In this document: piece after piece, positions 16,905-25,357 of the stretch
Numbering within the stretch: the stretch's first letter is position 1
How the letters are laid out: each line of letters begins with the position of its first letter
Assembly: GCF_001642735.1 (NCBI RefSeq)
Contig: NZ_LWHM01000001.1
Coordinates: 124,001 to 188,000 of the forward strand
Length of the DNA: 64,000 bases
Direction: 5' to 3'
Source: Pseudohongiella nitratireducens
GTDB lineage: Bacteria; Pseudomonadota; Gammaproteobacteria; Pseudomonadales; Pseudohongiellaceae
Position numbers and translations under genes: made by a program
The notes under the pieces: generated by a model
What the model was told of the DNA's origin: nothing
Seen by the model: the letters and a program-made list of their open reading frames with translations, nothing else
Databases searched by the model: none

Positions 16905-18446
16905 ATGAGCGATGAATCCCCCTCAGATGTTCGTCTGAAACTTCGCAATCTCACGCTGGAAGACTACCCCCAACTTGCTCGCCTGATGGAGACCATTTAC
17001 CCCGATATTGGCGGCGCCTGGCCAGCTACCTCGATCAAACGGTTGATACAGGAATTCCCGGAAGGTCAGGTAGTTATCGAAGACTCAGGGCACCTGATTG
17101 CCGCCGCGCTGACCATTCAGTGCAACTATGACCGCTTCAGCCGCCAGCACACCTACGACGACCTGATTGGCCGCCGGGAACAGATGAAGCACGACCCCGA
17201 AGGTGACGCTCTGTATGGCATGGACCTGTTCGTTGACCCTGAGTATCGTGACCTGCGTCTGGGCAGACGCCTGTATGACGCCCGCAAGGAAATTTGCCGA
17301 AACCTGAATATGCGCGCCATCCTGGCCGGTGGACGCATCACTAACTATCACAAGTATGCTGACGATATTTCGCCGACTGACTACATCGCTGCGGTAGACC
17401 GAAAGGATATTCACGACCCTATCCTGAGCTTCCAGCTGGCTAATGACTTTGAGGTCAAACGGCTGCTGAAAGACTACAACCCTCAGGATGAAAAATCCCA
17501 GGGGTACGCCACCTTGCTGGAATGGAACAATATTCTCTATGAGCCGGATTGGGATGATCTGAGCCAGCACCGCAAATCCGTAGTCCGGGTAGGCATCCTG
17601 CAGTGGCAGATGCGCCTGAGCAAATCGTTCGAAGACTGGCTGTCGCACGTTGAGTACTTCGTCGATACCTTTGCTGATTATCAGGCTGACTTTGTGCTTT
17701 TCCCGGAATTTTTCAATGCTCCGCTCATGGGCCTTGGCGATCAGGGCAATCAGTTTGAAGCGATTCGCTTCCTGTCGACATTTGCCGAACGCACTATAGA
17801 ATCTCTGTCAGAGTTTGCCATCACATACAACATCAACATCATTGCCGGTTCAATCCCGGTTACCGAAGGTGAACTCTTACTGAACCGGGCTTATCTTTGC
17901 CGCCGCGATGGCACCGTGGACTACCAGGACAAACTGCATATCACCCCACACGAACGTCGTGACTGGGTGATTGATGGCGGTGACAAACTTAAGGTGTTTG
18001 AAACCGATGCGGGGCGCATCGGTATCCTGATCTGCTATGATGTGGAATTCCCGGAACTTTCCCGACTGCTGGCCCGCCAGGGCATGGACATTTTGTTTGT
18101 GCCTTTCTGGACAGACACCAAAAACGGTTTCCTGCGCGTGCAACGCTGCGCTCAGGCACGAGCGATCGAAAACGAATGCTATGTCGCCATCGGCGGGAGT
18201 GTCGGCAACCTGCCCCAGGTTCACAATGTCGACATTCAGTATGCAGAATCGGCGGTGTATTCACCGTCAGACATCATGTTTCCACACGACGCGGTGATTA
18301 CTGAAAGCACGCCCAATACAGAGATGGCCCTGGTCGCCGACCTCGATCTCGACAAGCTTGCCCAGCTACGCCACGAAGGTTCGGTCACCAACGCCAAAGA
18401 TCAGCGGCTGGATCTGTACGAAGTAAAATGGATGGGCAAATCCTGA
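16905..18446 (+). CDS. GNAT acetyltransferase-nitrilase fusion protein
   Basis: The protein has 513 residues from the ATG at 16905; a TTG at 16899 is in frame but unlikely. The N-terminal 210 residues form a GNAT domain (LRNLTLEDYPQLARLM, then GMDLFVDPEYRDLRLGRRLYDARKEI, the acetyl-CoA loop). The C-terminal 290 form a carbon-nitrogen hydrolase with the Glu-Lys-Cys triad in LFPEFFNAP, YQDKLHITPHERRD and GILICYDVEFPEL. This two-domain arrangement is an established family in proteobacteria, but its substrate is not known to me. A plausible job is amide hydrolysis coupled to acylation or repair of an amine. The next gene converges on it, with a 7-bp gap. Confidence 0.92.
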   Translation: MSDESPSDVRLKLRNLTLEDYPQLARLMETIYPDIGGAWPATSIKRLIQEFPEGQVVIEDSGHLIAAALTIQCNYDRFSRQHTYDDLIGRREQMKHDPEGDALYGMDLFVDPEYRDLRLGRRLYDARKEICRNLNMRAILAGGRITNYHKYADDISPTDYIAAVDRKDIHDPILSFQLANDFEVKRLLKDYNPQDEKSQGYATLLEWNNILYEPDWDDLSQHRKSVVRVGILQWQMRLSKSFEDWLSHVEYFVDTFADYQADFVLFPEFFNAPLMGLGDQGNQFEAIRFLSTFAERTIESLSEFAITYNINIIAGSIPVTEGELLLNRAYLCRRDGTVDYQDKLHITPHERRDWVIDGGDKLKVFETDAGRIGILICYDVEFPELSRLLARQGMDILFVPFWTDTKNGFLRVQRCAQARAIENECYVAIGGSVGNLPQVHNVDIQYAESAVYSPSDIMFPHDAVITESTPNTEMALVADLDLDKLAQLRHEGSVTNAKDQRLDLYEVKWMGKS

Positions 18447-18453
18447 CTTGAAC

Positions 18454-18999
18454 TCAGTTGCCAGCCGCTTCGGCTGGCAACTCGTCAATCTGCTCGATCA
18501 ACATGGTGTACTCACCGGCCTCGCCTGGCGCAAAGGTATTAATATAAACCGAGTAAAAAGGGTATTCCGCCGTCATGGAGACCCGTGCGTCAGAGTTGCC
18601 TTCCTCAAAATTGTCGTTTTCATATTGCAGCAGTACATCCTGACAAAACCCGGCCCCAACCAGCAGGTAAGCGTTAAAGTCGTCTGAACGCAGCGTAAAC
18701 TGGTAAGACTCTCCTTCAGTGGCTTCAAACTGATAACAGTCCGCGTAGGTACCGTCTCCCATCTGCGGATGGCTCGTTACCAGTTCGCCCTCATGCAATT
18801 CATTCAATGGCAAGCCGGTACCGCTGAAATTGACACCAGGCGCTGCCGGGACGGTTTCCACATCCTCCTGCAACTCCATTGGTGTTGGCGTATCACCTTG
18901 ACTGGCCTCATCAGATACAGGCGCCACCTGGGCGCTCACCGCAGATGAGAAAACATACCCGATCAGACTGCCAAGAAACCCTACTTTCATCACTTTCAT
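18454..18999 (-). CDS. Small secreted protein, PPC-domain-like
   Basis: The protein has 181 residues from the ATG at 18999; a GTG at 19005 and an ATG at 18990 are alternatives. A signal peptide ends near AVSAQ. After a Pro/Glu-rich linker, the segment from residue 58 resembles bacterial pre-peptidase C-terminal (PPC) beta-sandwich domains: YADCYQFEATEGESYQFTL, RSDDFNAYLLV, then YPFYSVYINTFAPGEAGEYT. It has two Cys residues that could form a disulphide. Such domains usually hang on exported proteases; here one stands alone, so it may bind surface or matrix partners. The last codons form one arm of a convergent hairpin (18457-18481). Confidence 0.75.
   Translation of the reverse strand: MKVMKVGFLGSLIGYVFSSAVSAQVAPVSDEASQGDTPTPMELQEDVETVPAAPGVNFSGTGLPLNELHEGELVTSHPQMGDGTYADCYQFEATEGESYQFTLRSDDFNAYLLVGAGFCQDVLLQYENDNFEEGNSDARVSMTAEYPFYSVYINTFAPGEAGEYTMLIEQIDELPAEAAGN
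18457..18481. terminator. Hairpin at a convergent gene end, weak
   Basis: GTTGCCAGCCG (18457-18467) pairs with CGGCTGGCAAC (18471-18481). It lies wholly within the last codons of the minus-strand gene. No T-run follows on either strand, so it may protect 3' ends rather than terminate. Confidence 0.35.
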
Positions 19000-19178
19000 A
19001 CACACACTTCACTTCGCTGGTTTTAACCGATGACAGAGCATAGCACGGTGCTACAGGCAGCAATCAAGAAGGAGACTGTTGGCCCCGGGGCTGATCTGAC
19101 AACCTCCTGTGCTGACTTATTCTTTGCAACAGCAATTTTAGCCGACAAATCAGCCACTGAACGTAGTATCATGCGCGC

Positions 19179-21356
19179 ATGAATCCTGCCAACACATATA
19201 CCTTTTTCTCCACCTGCGCAAAGAGCCTGGAACCATTACTGGCCAGCGAGCTGGAGCAGTTTGCAGCTGAAGACATCAGACCAACCGTTGCCGGTGTCTA
19301 CTTCAGCGGAACCCTGGACGCTGCTTACCGCGTCACCATGTACTCAAGAATTGCTAACCGGGTCATCGCCACACTGGCGGAGGCCCCGGTCAGTGACGCT
19401 GACAACCTCTATGACGCTACGCTGGCTATCCAGTGGACCGATCATATGGAGCCAGGCGCCCGTTTCGCCGTCAGCGCTGCGGGTACAACGCCAGCTCTGC
19501 GCCATACCCGGTTTGTCGCCCAACGCGTCAAAGATGCCATTGTTGACCAGTTTACCGAAGCTGGCTTAACCCGACCTGAAGTGGAAACGCAAAATCCCCC
19601 CCTTCGCGTGCATGCCGTGCTAAAAAAAGGTCGAGTACTGCTTGGCGTAGAATTGACACGAAGCTCACTGCACCGTCGTGGTTACCGCCTTGAGCAAGGC
19701 GATGCACCGATGAAGGAAACGCTGGCCGCCGCCATATTGATTCGCTCGGGATGGCCCGAACTCAGCAAACAACCCGGTGTCCGCATTTTCGACCCTATGT
19801 GCGGTGCTGGTACCCTGATCATCGAAGCATTGCTGATGGCAATGGATGTCGCTCCCGGCCTGATCCGGGTTGGCGGCCTGTCTACCTGGAAGCTTCACAA
19901 TCACGAGATAGAATCCAGCATCCGCGCCCAGGCCGAGGTTCGCCGGGAAGCGGGGCGCAATTGGGACGGTCAGGCATACGGCAGTGACCAGGATTTACGC
20001 GTCATCGGCATGGCTCGCCGCAATGCCGAGCGTGCCGACGTCTGGGATCAGATCGAGTTCAGTTCTGACGCCATTGACGAGATACCACAAGACCGTAAAG
20101 CGGAGTTAGTCGTTACTAACCCACCCTACGCACAGCGCCTGGGTGAAGAAGAAGAGGTAATGGCGCTATACAACCGCCTTGGTCAGGTCATTCAACGCAC
20201 AGCGCTTGGACAGCAGGCCGCCGTTTTTACAGCTCGCCCGGAATGGGGCAAATTGCTGGGACTGCACAGCCATAAACAATACGCCATGTTCAATGGCCCG
20301 CTGCCTGCTCGCCTGTTGCTCTTCAATGTCAGCGAAGACAGCATATACAAACAACAACGTAATGCCGCTGACCAGGGCAAAATCGTCCCCGCTCAGGCGT
20401 TGGATGAGCAGGGTCAGATGTTTTATAACCGCTTGCGCAAGAACATCAAAAACATTGGCAAATGGGCTCGTCAGCAAAAAATTACCTGCTACCGGCTCTA
20501 CGATGCCGACATCCCTGAATTTTCTTTTGCACTGGATATCTATACGGACATCAAAGGCAAAGTCAGTGTGCACTTGCAGGAATACGCCCCGCCGGCTACC
20601 GTTAACGCGGCCGATGCTGCGATACGCCGGCGACAGGCATTACTCGCCACAGAACAGGCACTGGAAATACCTGCGACTGACATCAGCCTGAAAGTTCGGG
20701 AGAGACAAAAAGGCAGCAACCAGTACCAGCCCCAGGAACAGTCAGGCTCAGACCTGATTGTCGATGAATACGGTGCACAGCTATATGTCAATCTGCACCA
20801 ATACCTGGATACCGGCCTGTTCCTGGATCATCGCCCATTGAGGCGACTGGTCCGCAAACTGGCCAAAGACAAGTCGTTACTCAACCTGTTTTGCTACACC
20901 GGGTCAGTCACGATACAGGCGGCACTAGGCGGTGCCAGCCGCTCAGTCAGCGTCGACCTGTCCAAGAAATACCTGTACTGGGCTGGCAGAAACCTGGCAT
21001 TAAACAACCTGTCTTTAAAGCAGCATCAATTGGTGGAAGCTGATTGCCAGCAGTGGCTGAAGACCTGTAAGGATCGCTTTGACATCATTTTCCTGGACCC
21101 ACCCACGTTCTCGAACTCAAAGCGGACAGAGCACGACCTGGATATCCAGCGTGACCACGTCAGCCTGATCGAGACCTGCATGGGATTACTGAGAGAGGGC
21201 GGTCTGCTGATCTTCTCAAACAATATGCGGAAGTTCCGTCTCGACCCCCAGGTCCAAGAGACCTGGAATGTCGAAGACTACAGCCGACCCAGCATCGACA
21301 AGGATTTTCAGCGCAACCCGAAAATTCACCGAGCCTGGTTAATTCGCGCTTCCTGA
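19179..21356 (+). CDS. rlmL: Bifunctional 23S rRNA methyltransferase RlmKL
   Basis: The protein has 725 residues, the full fused length. The N-terminal half, with a THUMP-type segment (about 50-160), methylates N2 of G2445 in 23S rRNA; its motifs are FDPMCGAGTLIIEALLMA near 206-223 and VVTNPPYAQRLGEEEE near 312-327. The C-terminal half methylates N7 of G2069; its motifs are LNLFCYTGSVTIQAALGGA near 568-586 and FLDPPTFSNSKR near 637-648. It acts in the cytoplasm during large-subunit assembly. Its last 31 bases overlap the 3' end of the convergent BCCT transporter gene. Confidence 0.96.
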   Translation: MNPANTYTFFSTCAKSLEPLLASELEQFAAEDIRPTVAGVYFSGTLDAAYRVTMYSRIANRVIATLAEAPVSDADNLYDATLAIQWTDHMEPGARFAVSAAGTTPALRHTRFVAQRVKDAIVDQFTEAGLTRPEVETQNPPLRVHAVLKKGRVLLGVELTRSSLHRRGYRLEQGDAPMKETLAAAILIRSGWPELSKQPGVRIFDPMCGAGTLIIEALLMAMDVAPGLIRVGGLSTWKLHNHEIESSIRAQAEVRREAGRNWDGQAYGSDQDLRVIGMARRNAERADVWDQIEFSSDAIDEIPQDRKAELVVTNPPYAQRLGEEEEVMALYNRLGQVIQRTALGQQAAVFTARPEWGKLLGLHSHKQYAMFNGPLPARLLLFNVSEDSIYKQQRNAADQGKIVPAQALDEQGQMFYNRLRKNIKNIGKWARQQKITCYRLYDADIPEFSFALDIYTDIKGKVSVHLQEYAPPATVNAADAAIRRRQALLATEQALEIPATDISLKVRERQKGSNQYQPQEQSGSDLIVDEYGAQLYVNLHQYLDTGLFLDHRPLRRLVRKLAKDKSLLNLFCYTGSVTIQAALGGASRSVSVDLSKKYLYWAGRNLALNNLSLKQHQLVEADCQQWLKTCKDRFDIIFLDPPTFSNSKRTEHDLDIQRDHVSLIETCMGLLREGGLLIFSNNMRKFRLDPQVQETWNVEDYSRPSIDKDFQRNPKIHRAWLIRAS

Positions 21357-22894
21357 GCCGTTTGTTCGGCCATTAACCGCTCTTCTTCATAGTCCTTCTG
21401 TAGGCTTTGTTTCATGGCCCAGGCCATGAAAACCAGCAACACACAAAACGGAAAGCCCAGCGCTGTAATGACATTTTGCAGCGCTGGCAGCCCACCGCCA
21501 AGCATCAATGTTCCAGCCACCGCCCCCAGCATAAACGTCCAGAATATGCGCTGCCCGGTTTTACTGACCTGCAGGTTGCTGCGCGAAAGCTGATCAACCA
21601 CCAACGCAGCGGAATCCGCCGAGGTTGTCAGAAAGATGATGATAACGATCAAGCCCAGCAGCGACATAAAGATCGCCATGGGGTAATGGGACAGAAACTC
21701 AAACAACGCTATCGACACATCTGCCTGAACCTGCGTGACAAGATCTACCCCCTGATTCAACTCCAGATCCATGGCAGCCAGCCCAAACACGGTAAACCAG
21801 ACCAGTGAGAACAGGGATGGCGCGCCTAGTGAACCAATGACAAACTGCCTAATTGTCCGCCCCCGGGAAATTCTGGCGATAAAGATACCGACATAAGGCG
21901 CCCAGGCAATCGTCCAGGCCCAGTAAAATACTGTCCAGCTTTGTTGCCAGCTGGTTCCCTGATATGCCTCAGTCCAGAATGCCATCCACGGCAGATTTTG
22001 CATGTAATTACCAAAGTTCTGCACGATACCCGAGGTAATGAACAGGGTTGGCCCACAAACCCAGATAAAGAGCATGACAAACAAAGCAATACCGATATTA
22101 AACTCGGAAAGTCGTTTGATCCCTTTATCCAGCCCAAGTGCGACTGAAATTGTGGCAATGATAGTAATAACGGCAATGATCACAATCTGGGATGTTGATC
22201 CTACAGGCACGCCCAATACATGATTCAAACCACTATTGAGCTGCAAGGTGCCCAGTCCAACAGAAACCGCAACACCAAACAGGGTGCCCACCAGAGCAAT
22301 GACATCAATGACCCAACCAATGGGGCCAAATACCCGATCACCCAAGACACCGTAAAAAATACTACTGATGCGCATGGGTAAATTTTTGCGGTAAGTAAAA
22401 TAGGAAATGGCCAACGCCGGTAATGTGAAAATGGTCCAGGTATGCAAGGCGAAGTGATATAGCGCGATATTCATCGCATGTTTGGCAGCATCAATCGTTT
22501 GAGGCTCAATACCTTCCAGCGGAGGATTAGCAAAATGGGACAGCGGTTCTGCCACCCCCCAAAACATCAGAATAGTACCGATACCTGCGGCAAATAACAT
22601 GGCAAACCAGGTCGTGGCACTATATTCGGGCTTTTCCTCATCTCGCCCCAATTTCATGCCGCCAAAGCGACTGAGTGCCACCCAAACCAGAAAAATCAGC
22701 AGCCCCGATACGGTAGCCACATAAAACCAACCAAAGTAACGAAACGTGAATCCGCCAATCGCACCAAAAAAGTCAGCGAACTGTTCATGAAACGGAATGG
22801 CCGCACAAACAAACAGAATGACAAAAATCGCTGCTGAGAAAAAAATCTGCGGAATCGCACTCAGATTCAGCTTCTCACCCAGACGTTCAAACAT
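21326..22894 (-). CDS. BCCT-family betaine/choline/carnitine-type transporter
   Basis: The protein has 522 residues from the ATG at 22894 (MFERLGEKL), preceded by a GGGGGG run; an upstream in-frame start at 22948 would lie inside the previous gene. About twelve membrane segments are predicted. The family signature is WTVFYWAWTIAWAPYVGIFI followed by ARISRGRTIRQF, and TSADSAALV in a late helix is also typical. BCCT proteins take up trimethylated or sulphonium osmolytes (betaine, choline, carnitine, DMSP), most driven by sodium. It starts 22 bp after the flavin oxidoreductase gene, so the two probably form one operon and the oxidoreductase may act on what is imported. Confidence 0.93.
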   Translation of the reverse strand: MFERLGEKLNLSAIPQIFFSAAIFVILFVCAAIPFHEQFADFFGAIGGFTFRYFGWFYVATVSGLLIFLVWVALSRFGGMKLGRDEEKPEYSATTWFAMLFAAGIGTILMFWGVAEPLSHFANPPLEGIEPQTIDAAKHAMNIALYHFALHTWTIFTLPALAISYFTYRKNLPMRISSIFYGVLGDRVFGPIGWVIDVIALVGTLFGVAVSVGLGTLQLNSGLNHVLGVPVGSTSQIVIIAVITIIATISVALGLDKGIKRLSEFNIGIALFVMLFIWVCGPTLFITSGIVQNFGNYMQNLPWMAFWTEAYQGTSWQQSWTVFYWAWTIAWAPYVGIFIARISRGRTIRQFVIGSLGAPSLFSLVWFTVFGLAAMDLELNQGVDLVTQVQADVSIALFEFLSHYPMAIFMSLLGLIVIIIFLTTSADSAALVVDQLSRSNLQVSKTGQRIFWTFMLGAVAGTLMLGGGLPALQNVITALGFPFCVLLVFMAWAMKQSLQKDYEEERLMAEQTAQEARINQAR

Positions 22895-22916
22895 AAGCCC
22901 CCCAATTTTTGTTGTT

Positions 22917-24026
22917 TTAGACCAGCTCTGCCAGCAAGCTCTTGTCAAATGACTTCAGTTTGTCCTGATCACCCGATGCTACTGTTTGCAGCCAGTCTGG
23001 ATTGGCTATCAACGCCCGCCCAACGGCCACAAGATCGAACTCATCAGCAGCCAAACGGTTGATCAGGTCATTAATATCAGCTGACTCTGCCGAACCACCC
23101 TGGAAAGTAGAAATAAATTCTTCATTTAGACTGACACTTCCTACTGTAATAACAGGCTTACCCAAAAGTTTTCGTGTCCACCCTGCCAAATTCAGCTCAG
23201 AACCTTCAAACTCTGGCTCCCAGAACCGACGTGTACTGCAGTGAAAAATATCGACACCTGCTTCTGATATAGGGTACAGCACATCAAAAAGCTCTTCTGG
23301 AGACTGGGCCAGCTTTGCCTTGTAATCCTGTTGTTTCCACTGGGAAAAGCGGAAAATAATCGGAAAGTCCTCACCGACTTCAGCACGGATGGCCGCCACG
23401 ATATCAGCCGCAAACGTGCTTCTTCCTGCCATAGAACCACCATACCGATCATCCCGGTGATTAAGCCCTTCCCAGAGGAAATCATCAACCAGATAACCAT
23501 GGGCTCCGTGTACTTCCACCGCATCAAAGCCTATTGCTTTCGCCTTCCCTGCAGCTGTCGCAAAAGCGCGAACGATACTATCAATTTCATCGGCACTTAA
23601 TGGCTCGCCAACTTTTTTATCAGGTAATGCATAACCGGAAGGGGTCGCCGATGGGTATTCCGGGTTCGGCCCGGTGCCTGGCTTACGGGCACAACCTACA
23701 TGCCATAGCTGTGGGGCAATCTTGCCGCCAGCTTCATGAACCGCATCCACTACCTTTTTCCACCCGGCCAGGGCTTCTTCACTATGAAAATTGGGGATTT
23801 TGTCGTCAAATGAGGCCGCAGGGTGATCGACTGTGGTGCCTTCGGTAATGATTAAACCCACATCACCTTCAGCCCGGCGCCGATAATAATCAACTACCAA
23901 CTGATTTGGCACACCACCCGGCGAAAACTGACGCGTCATAGGCGCCATGACAAGACGGTTTTTCAGGGATAATTTAGTGGATTCGAAAGGTTTGAGCATT
24001 GCGTCCATGGCTGGGACTTGCGTCAT
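22917..24026 (-). CDS. Old Yellow Enzyme-family NADH:flavin oxidoreductase
   Basis: The protein has 369 residues and forms an FMN-binding TIM barrel. Signatures are LKNRLVMAPMTRQFSPGGV near residues 20-40, APQLWHVG near 105, the substrate-binding VEVHGAHGYLVDDFLWEGLN near 170-190 and FDLVAVGRALIANPDWL near 333-349. The two His residues of HGAH would bind the substrate's electron-withdrawing group. Members reduce activated alkenes, and related enzymes act in degradation. It is the first gene of a likely operon with the BCCT transporter. The first ATG (24026) is followed by in-frame ATGs at 24008 and 23999 that are less likely. Confidence 0.92.
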   Translation of the reverse strand: MTQVPAMDAMLKPFESTKLSLKNRLVMAPMTRQFSPGGVPNQLVVDYYRRRAEGDVGLIITEGTTVDHPAASFDDKIPNFHSEEALAGWKKVVDAVHEAGGKIAPQLWHVGCARKPGTGPNPEYPSATPSGYALPDKKVGEPLSADEIDSIVRAFATAAGKAKAIGFDAVEVHGAHGYLVDDFLWEGLNHRDDRYGGSMAGRSTFAADIVAAIRAEVGEDFPIIFRFSQWKQQDYKAKLAQSPEELFDVLYPISEAGVDIFHCSTRRFWEPEFEGSELNLAGWTRKLLGKPVITVGSVSLNEEFISTFQGGSAESADINDLINRLAADEFDLVAVGRALIANPDWLQTVASGDQDKLKSFDKSLLAELV

Positions 24027-24094
24027 GACTGGTTTCCTTGTTGTTCACGTTGCACTATGACAACCCAAAGGGTAACCGCCATGAATGGCGGTTA

Positions 24095-24133
24095 TAAAAA
24101 AGGCTGCTCCTGTACAGAAGCAGCCTCTTTTTT
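24095..24133. terminator. Terminator after the first copper-protein paralogue
   Basis: AGGCTGCT (24101-24108) pairs with AGCAGCCT (24119-24126), with A/T runs on both sides, so it can work in both directions. A second hairpin, TAACCGCCAT/ATGGCGGTTA (24073-24094), lies just beside it. It ends the gene whose stop is at 24190. Confidence 0.8.
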
Positions 24134-24189
24134 ACTGCTAGAGGGGACTGATTTCAAGTCATAATCGACGAATCAGTCCTTACCCCAGT

Positions 24190-25173
24190 TTACTCAGGGA
24201 CATCGGTATATGAGAAGTAACCGATGAACATTTCTTCCCAACTTTGCAAACCACCCATGGCTGTCACGGTTGGATCCGGCACGCCCAGGTTGTACTCAGA
24301 GTTGTCGAACAGACCTTCAACAACTACGCGTGAGCCGGCTGGCAACATAATAGGCTCATCCATTTGATAAGTTGGCTGCCAGGCAAAGTTGTAGTTAGGG
24401 ACATTAATAATGTCTTCTGTTGTGTTATCCGGATAGATAACGCGTGCTGCCATCGCCTTACCGCGATAGTGCATGTGCGCTCGGAAGCCGTACAGCATAA
24501 TATCCTCTTCAAACACATGCGTTGCAGCCATTTCATGATTCATGGCGCCCGCAGGAATCTGGATATTCTCTGTTCGGTTACCCGGAGACACTGAGTGTGT
24601 GTGATACTCCAGAGCAGACTCAGCATCAGCTTCGTCGTGGAACCACAGACCCACTTTCGTGTTGTCGACAGTTTCCTGACCGAATGAAGTGTAGTGGATG
24701 CTCATGCGCAGTGCAGAGTCCACAGGCACTTTGATACCTGTTCCTTCTGGATATTGAGTCGCATATTCCTTACCCGGCGCATAGCCTTCCAGGAACTCAC
24801 GACGTGGGTCGTTTTCAGCCTCGTCCAGCATCCCTTCATGGGATTCCGGCTCATCAGCTACGACATAAGACAACAAGTGGTGTAATACTCGTTTGTCACC
24901 AGGGATAAATTGGACTGCCTTGACCCACTTCTCTTCTTCAAACTCAAGTGGGATAACAGAGTCGATGTAATCGATGACACCGGTCGCCGGTACAGTGAAT
25001 GACGGAACATCCACTACATAATCAGGCGCGGTACCATCATAGGTCCACTCGCTATCCATTGGTTTGACTTCCGTCAGAGGGTCTACTCCCGCATTAGCAA
25101 CCGATGCAAACGCAGCGGATGCAAACGCAGCGGATGCAAACAGCATGGCAGCAGTCAGACTCGTTTTTTTCAT
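24190..25173 (-). CDS. Exported PHM-like copper monooxygenase-type protein, paralogue 1
   Basis: The protein has 327 residues from the ATG at 25173 (AGAGGAGC upstream). The long signal peptide, with repeated AAFAS units, ends near VANA-GV. The mature part resembles the two-domain copper type II ascorbate-dependent monooxygenase fold. All six copper ligands of peptidylglycine monooxygenase have counterparts: His98 and His99 (VLHHLLSY), His160 (MSIHYTSFG), His233 and His235 (RAHMHYRGK) and Met315 (EEMFIGYF), with spacing close to the animal enzyme. It therefore probably binds two coppers in the periplasm. Substrate unknown. It is close to paralogues at 25358 and 27684. In many bacteria this unit is the C-terminal part of a redoxin-cytochrome c fusion; here it is separate. 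Confidence 0.85.
   Translation of the reverse strand: MKKTSLTAAMLFASAAFASAAFASVANAGVDPLTEVKPMDSEWTYDGTAPDYVVDVPSFTVPATGVIDYIDSVIPLEFEEEKWVKAVQFIPGDKRVLHHLLSYVVADEPESHEGMLDEAENDPRREFLEGYAPGKEYATQYPEGTGIKVPVDSALRMSIHYTSFGQETVDNTKVGLWFHDEADAESALEYHTHSVSPGNRTENIQIPAGAMNHEMAATHVFEEDIMLYGFRAHMHYRGKAMAARVIYPDNTTEDIINVPNYNFAWQPTYQMDEPIMLPAGSRVVVEGLFDNSEYNLGVPDPTVTAMGGLQSWEEMFIGYFSYTDVPE
25103..25141 (-). repeat. 15-bp tandem repeat inside a signal peptide
   Basis: GATGCAAACGCAGCG occurs at 25103-25117 and 25118-25132, followed by nine bases of a third copy. It encodes FASAA-type units in the hydrophobic core of paralogue 1's signal peptide. Gain or loss of a unit would change that core by five residues and keep the frame. 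The other two paralogues lack it. Confidence 0.85.
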
Positions 25174-25271
25174 TTTCACTGCTCCTCTACTCCAGTACAT
25201 ATGGGTTCATACATTTAACGTCGATTTCAGACTAGATCAGATTAATCTGTCGCACAAGTACAGAGGCAGTG

Positions 25272-25288
25272 ATTTTGCAACATTGTGT
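25272..25288 (-). promoter_or_regulatory. Shared upstream motif, paralogue 1 copy
   Basis: The plus-strand sequence TTTTGCAACATTGTGT, about 100-115 bp before the start of paralogue 1, matches TTTTGCAACAAAGTGT at 28807-28822, upstream of paralogue 3, at 14 of 16 bases. It may be a regulator site or part of a promoter. Confidence 0.3.
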
Positions 25289-25295
25289 TACCTGC

Positions 25296-25331
25296 AAAAA
25301 CGCCGCCCTGGCGTTTACATCCAGGGCGGCG
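25296..25331 (-). terminator. Terminator after the second copper-protein paralogue
   Basis: CGCCGCCCTGG (25301-25311) pairs with CCAGGGCGGCG (25321-25331) across a 9-base loop. On the minus strand a run of five T (25300-25296) follows. Confidence 0.85.
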
Positions 25332-25357
25332 CTACTTAACTGATATATATAGATATT

